Source: Cereibacter sphaeroides (GTDB lineage Bacteria > Pseudomonadota > Alphaproteobacteria > Rhodobacterales > Rhodobacteraceae). From it: a DNA stretch of 58,923 bases. Positions within the stretch are counted from its first letter, which is position 1, and each line of letters opens with the position of its first letter. Location of the stretch: the NCBI GenBank assembly GCA_003243455.1, contig QFQS01000010.1, positions 1-58,923 of the forward strand. The letters run 5' to 3'. The notes under the pieces were generated by a model. The model was not told the origin of the DNA and ran no database searches. It worked only from the letters and a program-made list of their open reading frames with translations. Made by a program: the position numbers and the translations under genes. Shown here piece after piece: positions 51,900-58,911 of this stretch.

Positions 51900-52761
51900 A
51901 ATCGCTCTCTCCTGAAAATGGGCTGCACTCTTCTGTACATGATCCCGATGGTGATTGCCGCACCGGTTCGTCGGTCGGGCCGGTTAATTCAAACAGGGTT
52001 ATTAGGTCACGGGTTGACCTGTAGCCTCGATACATTTTGCGCGGGCCGGGCACGACGTTACCGCCGACATTCCCGAAACATTCTTCCATGATGTGTGGGG
52101 TGTTAAAGACCCACGGCGTTTCCTGCCATACCCGGCGCAGTTTGGCGTTAGACTTCTTGTGGCAATAAAGGCAATTCCCGCGGTGCTCCGGGATTTCCAG
52201 GTCAAATGGCATGAACTCCCAGAACTCCAGCACGTCCTCTTTCGTGGTTGGCCACCAGTGCGCCAGTGGGTACACCTTCTGCTGGCGGGTCTGACGGTCA
52301 GGCTTCTTCTCGGTGGTTCGCTTCGGCTCGTCGGCGCGCATACCGATGGCGGTCAGGTACTCACCTTTTACCCATCCCTGATCCCAGATGTAGCCGTGGA
52401 TCGGGATTTCTTTTAACTCCCTGGTGCAATGCAGGTAATTGGTGTTGGGCAGTCCGTACTTCTCGCAGACCTCACGGAACGGTTCGCTTAGACGGCTGGC
52501 GGTTTCAAAGGTGACAACCTTATAGCCGGTGCGCTTGCCCTTCTGCTGATCAACCACGGCCTCCAGCCATATCGTGTTAAAGCCGAGCTGCAGGTCACAC
52601 TGGTGGACGAACTCCAGCGTGGCCTCGTCCTCTGCGCCTGTATTGGCGAACAGGATCATGATTTCATACTGCTCGACCAGCTCTGGGTCGTTCAGGATCC
52701 GGTAGGCCATGTATGCTGACGTACGACCGCCTGACATGCACACCAGCAAACGCTGTTTCAT
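51883..52761 (-). CDS. PAPS-reductase-like PP-loop ATPase
   Basis: 292 residues. PP-loop SGGRTSAYM at 10-18, ILFANTGAEDEATLEFVHQC near 36-55, GYIWDQGW and TAIGMRADEP in the middle (a substrate-loop position), and a Cys pair GNCLYCHKKS near 205-214. This is the phosphoadenylyl-sulfate reductase / sulfur-activating fold. Phage homologues are common, with unclear roles: DNA or RNA thiolation, nucleotide modification or sulfur metabolism. Overlaps its downstream neighbour by 17 bases. Confidence 0.8.
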   Translation of the reverse strand: MKQRLLVCMSGGRTSAYMAYRILNDPELVEQYEIMILFANTGAEDEATLEFVHQCDLQLGFNTIWLEAVVDQQKGKRTGYKVVTFETASRLSEPFREVCEKYGLPNTNYLHCTRELKEIPIHGYIWDQGWVKGEYLTAIGMRADEPKRTTEKKPDRQTRQQKVYPLAHWWPTTKEDVLEFWEFMPFDLEIPEHRGNCLYCHKKSNAKLRRVWQETPWVFNTPHIMEECFGNVGGNVVPGPRKMYRGYRSTRDLITLFELTGPTDEPVRQSPSGSCTEECSPFSGESDYDEDL

Positions 52762-52773
52762 CCCTGCTCTCCG

Positions 52774-53019
52774 TTATTTCATTAGCTCAAAGATAGTCAG
52801 TACGGCGCCGCAAAAGGCAAACGCAAACGACGCGCGGGCAAGGCGGCCGGCTGACGTACGATACTGCTTTTCCGCCTGCCGCAGCATCCGCTGGGTATTA
52901 TCACTGCACTGTTCGATGTTGACACAACTCAGCGTGTGATTAGCGAGGTAACGCTGTTTCTCCCCCGCGCCGCTGCACAACCAGGCCAGTGCGAACAGGA
53001 TGAAGATGACAATAATCAT
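52774..53019 (-). CDS. small protein with two membrane helices
   Basis: 81 residues. N-terminal hydrophobic helix (1-17) and a C-terminal one (about 62-78, ARASFAFAFCGAVLTIFEL), with a polar Cys-containing middle. Family unknown. Start overlaps the HAD gene stop. Confidence 0.6.
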   Translation of the reverse strand: MIIVIFILFALAWLCSGAGEKQRYLANHTLSCVNIEQCSDNTQRMLRQAEKQYRTSAGRLARASFAFAFCGAVLTIFELMK

Positions 53020-53501
53020 ACGTGGAACCCCGTTTGTGGTACCTGAATGACGCCGACCGGACGCCCGTACTCATTCAGTTCAGCGTTGACGTTGATCGCC
53101 TGGCAGATAGCCGGATCGTCCTCCATCACCAGAATGATTTCGGGCTGGTACCGACGGACGACGTCGACCAGTTTGTCCAGTTTCATCTGCAGCGGCGACC
53201 GGTGGTCATGGGCAGCACGCAGGTCGTACGTGAACGCGGGTTTGACGAGCCAGCTGTTTACCTGCTTAACAGTGGTGGTCAGGCAGGAGTCGTTACGCGC
53301 CGACCAGATCATGCCTTCCCACCCATCACGCAGATGGCGGTTCATGATCTCGATGTTCTCGTGCTTCGGCTGCTCCATGATGTGCGCATGGTGCCACACT
53401 GCCCACGCCCGGTTCGTCGACCGGTCTTCCGGTACGAGTCGCGCGCGGGATTCGCTGATGGTGTTCAGCGTGTCGTCCAGGTCAGAGATGAATAACTTCA
53501 T
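53016..53501 (-). CDS. HAD-superfamily phosphatase
   Basis: 161 residues. Motif I is FISDLDDTL at residues 4-12 (nucleophile Asp and acid/base Asp), motif II the Ser in MIWSARND near residue 66, and motif III/IV with Lys in PLQMKLDKLVD and EDDPA near 127-131. This is the compact HAD form seen in polynucleotide 3-phosphatases. A role in DNA or RNA end repair is likely but not proved. Confidence 0.82.
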   Translation of the reverse strand: MKLFISDLDDTLNTISESRARLVPEDRSTNRAWAVWHHAHIMEQPKHENIEIMNRHLRDGWEGMIWSARNDSCLTTTVKQVNSWLVKPAFTYDLRAAHDHRSPLQMKLDKLVDVVRRYQPEIILVMEDDPAICQAINVNAELNEYGRPVGVIQVPQTGFHV

Positions 53502-53770
53502 GGCGTCTCGTTCCCGCGTTTCGCGCCGGACGTTACGCCGATCTTGCCGACGGTCGCAGACACTTCCTGCGGCATGATCTCGAAGTGACCTACCATCGCA
53601 GCCACCAGCAGCACGGCGTCTTCACGGCTGATTTTGGTTTCGATATGGGTCAGCAGGTTGGCCTGCAGGATGAAAACGGTGTTGCCTTCGGAAAGGGTGT
53701 GCAGCTTGACGAACGCTGGCTGCTGGTGGGGTGGTCGGTGGGCGAAAGGTACTATGGTCTCACGGCTCAT
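53498..53770 (-). CDS. hypothetical protein
   Basis: 90 residues. FVKLHTLSEGNTVFILQANL and a helix ISREDAVLLVAAMVGHFEIM. Unknown family. CAGGAGA ribosome site; stop overlaps the HAD start. Confidence 0.58.
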   Translation of the reverse strand: MSRETIVPFAHRPPHQQPAFVKLHTLSEGNTVFILQANLLTHIETKISREDAVLLVAAMVGHFEIMPQEVSATVGKIGVTSGAKRGNETP

Positions 53771-53844
53771 AGGGTGGTTCTCCTGTCAGTTAGGGTGGTA
53801 AGCCCGGAAAAGAGGTACCGGGCCTATGGTGGTGTCGCTGGTGG

Positions 53845-54258
53845 TTACTCGGTGCGGGTCACGATGACCTGCAGATAAATCGATCCGGACGGCGATACGG
53901 CCTGCACGCTCTCGGTGGTGAATTTGCGGTTGCCGTGGTTACGGGCGTGGCGCAGGGACTGATTCACGGACGAGCGCAGCTGTTCCTTCCAGCCGTTCAT
54001 CTTGTCCTTAACGTCGGCCAGGGTCAGGTTGTCCGGCACGCGGAAAGACTTCGTGAAGTTCTCGCCGACTTTCAGGGCGAGCAGATTAGAGATGACGGAC
54101 GCCGGACGGCTACGCCCCGGCAGGTCTACGTCATTGTCCATGCACATGAGCGCGGCGGTCAGAGACGTCGGGTCAACGCCTTTTTGCGCACGCACATTGG
54201 CCACGTCTTGCGCCAGTTCGTCCGGCAGGTCAAAGGTGTCGTCTTTTGGTTCTGGCAT
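53845..54258 (-). CDS. hypothetical protein, first gene of the leftward early unit
   Basis: 137 residues from the ATG with GGAGCAAG 8 bases upstream; ATGs further upstream lie across the promoter and are not used. Acidic N-terminus (PEPKDDTFDLPDELAQD), helical middle, beta C-terminus (GSIYLQVIVTRTE). Located immediately after the promoter at 54293-54321, so it is probably among the first proteins made. Unknown. Confidence 0.62.
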   Translation of the reverse strand: MPEPKDDTFDLPDELAQDVANVRAQKGVDPTSLTAALMCMDNDVDLPGRSRPASVISNLLALKVGENFTKSFRVPDNLTLADVKDKMNGWKEQLRSSVNQSLRHARNHGNRKFTTESVQAVSPSGSIYLQVIVTRTE

Positions 54259-54292
54259 CACTTGCTCCATTAATGGGTGGAAAACAGGTAGA

Positions 54293-54321
54293 ACAATAAT
54301 AGCACACGTCGCGTGTGTCAA
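54293..54321 (-). promoter_or_regulatory. leftward promoter with operator palindrome
   Basis: TTGACA (54316-54321) and TATTGT (54293-54298), 17-base spacer, minus strand. Palindrome AGCACACGTCGCGTGTGTC (54301-54319) overlaps the -35 box. It heads the longest early unit. Confidence 0.78.
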
Positions 54322-54339
54322 ATAAATTCCTGTCATGCC

Positions 54340-54583
54340 CCTGCGAGGTTTTTGAAGTAAGACGAACTGCCGTGGCGCCGCGGGCAAAACCGACAACCTG
54401 CGAGGTTTTTGAAGTAAGGAAATCTGCCGTGGAGATCCGGCAACCTGCGAGGTTTTTGAAGTAAGGAATGTTGTTCAGTTTTTCTGTGCAAAATTCTCAA
54501 CCTGCGAGGTTTTTGAAGTAAGGCGGCCGGCGCGCCAAAAACTCGTGGCTCCAGCTTTCAGCCTGCTAGGTTTTTGAAGTAAG
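54340..54583. repeat. array of five 22-bp spaced direct repeats
   Basis: Five copies of a 22-base unit (core CCTGCGAGGTTTTTGAAG plus TAAG) at 54340-54361, 54397-54418, 54444-54465, 54501-54522 and 54562-54583. Copies 1-4 are identical; copy 5 has one change (CTAGG for CGAGG). Starts are 57, 47, 57 and 61 bases apart, with non-repeated spacers of 35, 25, 35 and 39 bases. In copies 2-4 AACCTGCGAGGTT is a perfect small palindrome. No cas gene is near. It lies between two divergent promoters, so iterons of an origin or binding sites for a regulator are plausible. Confidence 0.8.
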
Positions 54584-54876
54584 CCCCGTGCGTGTATACA
54601 GGCAGACCGCGCCGTTGCTGGGTCTCGTTCGGTTTTTCCGTGAACACTGCGAGAATGTCATTTTTTGGGCTGGTCGGGCGGATTTCTATATAAATCAATG
54701 GTTTACGTCGGTTTTTCGTGTACATTGCGCCGCCCTGGTGGGGGCGATCTCCGCTGTAAGCCGCGCCGGGCGGGACTTTGGCGGCCGCCTGGCGTGGTGT
54801 GGAGGTGTGACGGGGTCGACCTGGTGAGCGGGGCGGCGGGGTGAATAGTGTTACTCAAAATATTTGTAGAATGTTG
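54584..54876. other. non-coding stretch with a near-repeat pair
   Basis: No supported gene. TCGGTTTTTCCGTGAACA (from 54629) recurs in altered form as TCGGTTTTTCGTGTACAT (from 54708), about 79 bases apart, each followed by TGCG. The rest is a mixed GC-rich sequence leading to the rightward promoter. Confidence 0.5.
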
Positions 54877-54906
54877 TTGACACATGCCGCGTGTGTCACA
54901 TAAATT
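54877..54906 (+). promoter_or_regulatory. rightward promoter with operator palindrome
   Basis: TTGACA (54877-54882), palindrome GACACATGCCGCGTGTGTC (54879-54897) and an A/T-rich -10 region ATAAAT or TAAATT (17-18 bases on). Drives the right-end block of small genes. Confidence 0.75.
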
Positions 54907-54968
54907 TAAGTTCCCAAACGGGGAAGGGGCGAAACCGCCCACACAATAAAACTTTATGAGGCGATACC

Positions 54969-55409
54969 ATGAAAACTAATATCAATCATCTTTCCTTGTC
55001 CTGGTCTACTTCAAAAGGCCGCGATACATACGGGTATAATATTTGCCGCCTGGATGACCGCAATCAGGGTGCGCGTTTTAAATGTATGGGCGGCGGTTAT
55101 GATATGGTTGGCACTGTATTTGCGCAGTGGTTATGCGCTAATTATCAGGAGCGGCTTTTAGCAATTAAAGATCGCGCCTCTCACGTTTTCCCTATTGACG
55201 GTGCACACTATCCGGCTAATAAACCGGATTCGTTGTACGGTATGCGCTATCACGAAAAAGATAACCGCGTTTATATTGATGGCGCGTGCGGTCTTGATTG
55301 TGTTTTACGTATCGCTGAATTAATCGGTCTTGATATTGAACGGGAGTATATCGCCAAAGGTCGCCGCCGTGGTGAAACTATCGGCTGGTTTATTTCAGAA
55401 AAGGAATAA
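54969..55409 (+). CDS. hypothetical protein, first of the right-end block
   Basis: 146 residues. GAGG site. Contains SKGRDTYGYNICRLDDRNQG, a Gly-rich CMGGGYDMVG and an alpha-helical C-terminus (CVLRIAELIGLDIERE). Codons are A/T-rich compared with the virion genes. Family unknown; strongest promoter-proximal gene of its unit. Confidence 0.65.
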   Translation: MKTNINHLSLSWSTSKGRDTYGYNICRLDDRNQGARFKCMGGGYDMVGTVFAQWLCANYQERLLAIKDRASHVFPIDGAHYPANKPDSLYGMRYHEKDNRVYIDGACGLDCVLRIAELIGLDIEREYIAKGRRRGETIGWFISEKE

Positions 55410-55478
55410 TGTTTATTTCTGCCCGTTGTATTCCAGCGGGCTTTGATAAACGTTAATACAATAAAACGAGGTGACAAA

Positions 55479-56027
55479 ATGAGTAATGTTATCGAGAATT
55501 TCCGCTTTACCGATCGCGGCGTTAATTACCGCGTAGACGTCGTGTCTTTTGATGAAAACGCGTTGTTCGATGATGAATGGGAAATGACGGACACGCACCA
55601 GGGCGGCGTGACTGTTAAAAACCCAAACGAGCGCCAGAGCGCGTATAAATACGCGATCCCGTTGCAATATTCACTGGCGGAGCGCGTGCGTGATCTGCTG
55701 GCTAGTGGTGTGCCAGCAAGCGAGGCAAGCGCGAAAGCGTATCAAGACGCCCGCGCCGCGTTAAGCCGTGATTTGTCCGCCTGCGATTATGGGTATGAGG
55801 TGACGGCGGAGATCGGCGGCGTGTACCTGTTAAACGCGGAGAATGTCGGATGCAGCTTTAATTATTCTTATGAGGATGACGGCGATTTATTAAAAGCCGC
55901 ACAAGAGTCATTCGAGGAAAACGGCGTTAAAGAGGAGGCGATTAGACAAGCCCGCCAGAATGCACAAAAGCAGATCGACGCCGTCGCCGTTTTAAATAAT
56001 TTCGTTAATTCCTTTGAGGGTAAATAA
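55479..56027 (+). CDS. hypothetical protein
   Basis: 182 residues from the ATG after GAGGTGAC; the longer frame starts upstream without a site. Helical with LAERVRDLLASGVPASEASA and a final helix (QNAQKQIDAVAVLNNFV). Unknown. Confidence 0.65.
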   Translation: MSNVIENFRFTDRGVNYRVDVVSFDENALFDDEWEMTDTHQGGVTVKNPNERQSAYKYAIPLQYSLAERVRDLLASGVPASEASAKAYQDARAALSRDLSACDYGYEVTAEIGGVYLLNAENVGCSFNYSYEDDGDLLKAAQESFEENGVKEEAIRQARQNAQKQIDAVAVLNNFVNSFEGK

Positions 56028-56029
56028 TC

Positions 56030-56611
56030 ATGAAAATTGTAACCGTTGAATTAAACGCCGCGCCATCCTATAAAACTGTTTTTATGTCGTCCGCTCACCT
56101 GTCGGAAGAAATGCGCGCTGTTCTCCTTGCTATGGCTGATAAAAACGATTGTTATTATTGCCATCGCACATGCCAGGCGGCGGACGCGGGGATCATCTTG
56201 CGCTTTGACGCTATCGGGGGCGACTGGCTTGATATTGAAACGCAACTGTTAGCGGACGGCCTGAATGATGAATTAACGGGCCTGATCGGTGAGTTGTCAA
56301 ATCAGGATATTGACGCCGTTCATTTTGATCGGGATTTTGATTTAGTGGCGGGCTTCCACTGGTACACGGACGACGGGCAAAAGGTTATCCCGCTGGCGTA
56401 TGACGTTTGGATCGAAACGGATAAGCACGACAATAACTATTTTAATCATGACGGCGTGAAGCATTACATTGCTGATTTTATGCGCCTGGACGATAACAGC
56501 GAAATGAAGTCCTACGGTTTCGCCGCTTGTTGTGGTGAGTCGAATACATCCGCGCTGTTCATTATGCTGTCGGATGATTCCGACCGCGTCGATCTGGTGC
56601 GTGTGGTATAG
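56030..56611 (+). CDS. hypothetical acidic protein
   Basis: 193 residues. Asp-rich with NDCYYCHRTCQAADAG near residue 39 (three Cys) and a later CC (FAACCGESN). Possibly a DUF5983-type protein by memory, but not certain. Confidence 0.6.
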   Translation: MKIVTVELNAAPSYKTVFMSSAHLSEEMRAVLLAMADKNDCYYCHRTCQAADAGIILRFDAIGGDWLDIETQLLADGLNDELTGLIGELSNQDIDAVHFDRDFDLVAGFHWYTDDGQKVIPLAYDVWIETDKHDNNYFNHDGVKHYIADFMRLDDNSEMKSYGFAACCGESNTSALFIMLSDDSDRVDLVRVV

Positions 56612-56619
56612 GGGGCGGG

Positions 56620-56991
56620 ATGTCTGACTTTATGTTACCAGGCGGGCGGGGCGTGGTTGTTATTGCGCGGGATCTTCCGGTTGTATTGTGGGAAGGTCTG
56701 ACGCCAGAACAGCAAGCCGCCGCCATTGCGAAATATAAGCCGGAAATAGACGGCGAATGGGAAAGCCACGCTGAATATTTTACCTATGAGCCAGATTCAT
56801 TCGTGATCATTGCTGGGGAGGTGTTCGACCTGGACGCGGAAGCGACCGCGATCAGTGAGTCGGATTTAGTGGGACGCTTTGACCGTTATTTGCCATCGTC
56901 GGACGACGGCGCAAGCGTGATTTATTTTTCAGTGGTGCGACGTTTCGACGTCCCGTATTTAGCCGCCTTTCGTGTGGAGCATGTGAAATGA
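56620..56991 (+). CDS. hypothetical protein
   Basis: 123 residues. Starts after GGGGGCGGG. Mixed alpha/beta with LTPEQQAAAIAKYKPEIDGE and a beta end. Unknown. Stop overlaps the next start (ATGA). Confidence 0.6.
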   Translation: MSDFMLPGGRGVVVIARDLPVVLWEGLTPEQQAAAIAKYKPEIDGEWESHAEYFTYEPDSFVIIAGEVFDLDAEATAISESDLVGRFDRYLPSSDDGASVIYFSVVRRFDVPYLAAFRVEHVK

Positions 56992-57254
56992 CTAAAAAAC
57001 CTTTTACCGTTGACGCCTGGTTATTCCTGTGCGGCGCTTGCCGCGATTATGTGTCTAGCGATGACGTCACCGCGCTGGATGACGTGGAGGCGGATCGCGT
57101 GCAACGTGGCGCGGCGGACTTGATGCAGGTTTATTCCCTGTCGTTTAGTAACACGGCGGGAGAAAACTGGTTTAAATGTGAGTGCTGTAAAACTCACTCA
57201 TTCAGTGAGCGGCATATTTACGCGGGCACGAAACGCGGTGAGGTGGGAGCATGA
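56988..57254 (+). CDS. small protein with paired CxxC motifs
   Basis: 88 residues. FLCGACRDYV near residue 13 and FKCECCKTHSF near 62 give two Cys pairs for a zinc ribbon. Unknown function. Overlaps its neighbours by 4 bases. Confidence 0.62.
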   Translation: MTKKPFTVDAWLFLCGACRDYVSSDDVTALDDVEADRVQRGAADLMQVYSLSFSNTAGENWFKCECCKTHSFSERHIYAGTKRGEVGA

Positions 57255-57463
57255 CCGGATCAGCAGGCCGCGCGGCGGTGAAATTTATCGGGATAGGCGG
57301 GATTGTCCTGTTTTGGGGACTGGCGCTGGCGTACGGATCGCAGGGGGGCGTATTCCGGCCTTTCCTGTACACGGTAGCGTGTGGCGTGTGCGTCGTTATG
57401 CTTTGGCCTAACCAGGCGGACGGCGATGCACTGATAAACAGGGGAAACGATGACGGCGCGTAA
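57251..57463 (+). CDS. small protein with two membrane helices
   Basis: 70 residues. Hydrophobic segments at about 12-28 (FIGIGGIVLFWGLALAYG) and 36-53 (PFLYTVACGVCVVMLW). Unknown family. Its stop lies inside the terminator hairpin. Confidence 0.62.
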   Translation: MTGSAGRAAVKFIGIGGIVLFWGLALAYGSQGGVFRPFLYTVACGVCVVMLWPNQADGDALINRGNDDGA

Positions 57464-57478
57464 TGCGCCGTTTTCTTT
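57453..57478 (+). terminator. intrinsic terminator
   Basis: ACGGCGC stem, GTAAT loop, GCGCCGT stem (57453-57471) then TTTCTTTT. Ends the first right-end unit. Confidence 0.85.
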
Positions 57479-57564
57479 TGGCGCGACGAACCGCGAAAAT
57501 TCGTAACGTGCCGTTATTAATAGCAGGCTAATTTTTGCGGTTCGTCTCCCTCGTTAGATTTTGT

Positions 57565-57590
57565 TTGACACATGCCGCGTGTGTCATATA
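57565..57590 (+). promoter_or_regulatory. rightward promoter with operator palindrome
   Basis: TTGACA (57565-57570), palindrome GACACATGCCGCGTGTGTC (57567-57585, identical to the one at 54879) and -10 TATACA (16-base spacer) or ATACAT (17). Confidence 0.76.
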
Positions 57591-57634
57591 CATTTAACCC
57601 ACAAAAGCAAAACAGCTTAACGAGGCGGGCAATT

Positions 57635-57841
57635 ATGGCTATTTCAGCAAGTAAAACGGCGGTGATCCGTGTCACCACGGCGGGCGGCATGACCCTGATC
57701 GCAAGGGTGGCGGACGTGGTGATCGATCGTGGTGACGTAATGCGCGGCGTGTGGGATATGCGCCACGGTCTGATCCGAAACCCTGCTTTCGTGTACAGCG
57801 TGCGCCCGGACGATATTAAGGCGGTGAATTATGGCGCGTAA
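57635..57841 (+). CDS. small hypothetical protein
   Basis: 68 residues from the ATG after GAGGCGGG; the longer frame would start over the promoter. Beta-rich (TAVIRVTTAGGMTLIARVAD). Unknown. Confidence 0.62.
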   Translation: MAISASKTAVIRVTTAGGMTLIARVADVVIDRGDVMRGVWDMRHGLIRNPAFVYSVRPDDIKAVNYGA

Positions 57842-58094
57842 GGTTGATGCCGTCACCGCCGTTGTAAAGGCGATGCGAGAAGCGGACGCTATGCGCCGCG
57901 TGATTATCTCAAAAGGTTTCAAACGTCCGGATCACACGCTGCGCTATACGCGCCGTGATGCGGATCTATGGTGGTGCGCGGATTCGCGGCGGTGGATCTG
58001 CGACATCTGGAAAACGTCGGACGGCGACCGCGTCGCCCTGGTAACGCGTAAGGCTAATGACGGCCTTTCTGTACTTCTCAAATCATTCATGTGA
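57831..58094 (+). CDS. small hypothetical protein
   Basis: 87 residues, overlapping the previous gene by 11 bases. Basic helix at the start (VVKAMREADAMRRVIISKGF), then a Trp/Cys-rich strand region (LWWCADSRRWICDIW). Unknown. Confidence 0.6.
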   Translation: MARKVDAVTAVVKAMREADAMRRVIISKGFKRPDHTLRYTRRDADLWWCADSRRWICDIWKTSDGDRVALVTRKANDGLSVLLKSFM

Positions 58095-58102
58095 GGCAAA
58101 CC

Positions 58103-58347
58103 ATGATTAACCCAAATGCGATCCTTATGTCACCGTGCTGGACGTGCCCGCCGCTGATGCCATCCCGCAAGCCCTGGCGGACGAGTACCGCACCAGCACG
58201 GGCGGCGACCTGGACGAGCACACCATAGCGGGAGTGATGGCGGGCGGCGGTGTCCTGCGCTGGTGTGCCTGGTCGGATGATTTGAATGATGATGTTATAG
58301 CGGAGGTGATCGCCGCGTCGCCATCTTACGCGGAGCTGTCTGCATAG
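58103..58347 (+). pseudogene. small gene with a probable frameshift near its start
   Basis: ATG at 58103 has a good GAGG site, but its frame stops near 58228. From about 58120 the adjacent frame gives protein-like text (DPYVTVLDVPAADAIPQAL and on to PSYAELSA, stop 58345-58347). It can start at GTG 58135 but has no ribosome site there. Either a start-proximal frameshift, translation from GTG, or a sequencing error. The intended product is about 75-80 residues. Confidence 0.45.
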
Positions 58348-58454
58348 TGGGCCGCGCCTGTTTTGTCGCCTGGTGTGCTGTCGTGGCATACCTTTTGATC
58401 GGTGTGGTCTGCCAGTGGTAGCGCCTTAAACGCTGATTATCATCCTCGCTTTTT
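58348..58454. other. non-coding end of the last unit
   Basis: No gene seen. Transcripts of the last unit run through to the terminator at 58455. Confidence 0.5.
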
Positions 58455-58478
58455 GCCCGCCTTTGTGCGGGCTTTTTT
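58455..58478 (+). terminator. intrinsic terminator before the right end
   Basis: GCCCGC stem, CTTTGT loop, GCGGGC stem (58455-58472) then TTTTTT. Ends rightward transcription before cos. Confidence 0.88.
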
Positions 58479-58522
58479 GTGCCTGTCGATCCCCACTTTA
58501 CGCGGCCCTGCGCCGTGCCCCT

Positions 58523-58627
58523 TTGACACACGCGGCGTGTGTTCTCCTGTATGACCCTTTGACACACGCGGTGTGTGTCTGGTGCGGTGTGCGCTGGTGG
58601 TGTGCTGCGACACACGCGGCGTGTGTC
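58523..58627. promoter_or_regulatory. three tandem operator palindromes
   Basis: GACACACGCGGCGTGTGTT (58525-58543), GACACACGCGGTGTGTGTC (58561-58579) and GACACACGCGGCGTGTGTC (58609-58627). The last has perfect 9-base arms. The first two carry TTGACA, but -10 boxes are poor and no gene follows, so they look like binding sites more than promoters. Confidence 0.75.
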
Positions 58628-58911
58628 GTGTCTGCCTGCTGTCTGGTGGTGCCCTGATACGTGGTGCGGTGTGCGTGCTGGTGTGTGCGTATGGCGTGCT
58701 ATACGTGATATTCATGCTACCCGTAGCTATACGGGCGGACATAGGGATCTATAATGCCGATTCTGGCGCCGCTACGCTATGCAGACGGGCCGATCTCCCC
58801 CTCACCTACCCTACCCTACACGGATCGATCGTGCGTGCCGTGGCGGGCCGCTGGTTAGATATTCCGTTAAAGTCAAAAAAGGTACTTCCCTCGACCCTCT
58901 CGTTGACCGGG
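58628..58911. other. right-end non-coding region
   Basis: No gene seen. A small hairpin CCCGT/ACGGG (58720-58735) precedes TATAAT (58750-58755), which lacks a good -35. As the DNA flanking cos, it may hold terminase binding sites, but no repeated motif was identified. Confidence 0.4.

Noticed and set aside
54532..54539. GGCGCGCC in the repeat array as a sign of cloning
   Set aside because: A single 8-base site in a GC-rich spacer is expected by chance and no vector sequence is seen.
54340..54583. True CRISPR array
   Set aside because: Spacers vary from 25 to 39 bases, two share a segment, and no cas gene or leader is visible; kept as a repeat array instead.
54588..54827. Open frame of 79 codons in the intergenic region on the plus strand
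   Set aside because: No ribosome site, Trp/Phe/Arg-rich text without a pattern, and it runs across the near-repeat pair before the promoter.
58750..58755. TATAAT as a promoter near the right end
   Set aside because: No acceptable -35 box at 16-18 bases and no gene follows before cos.
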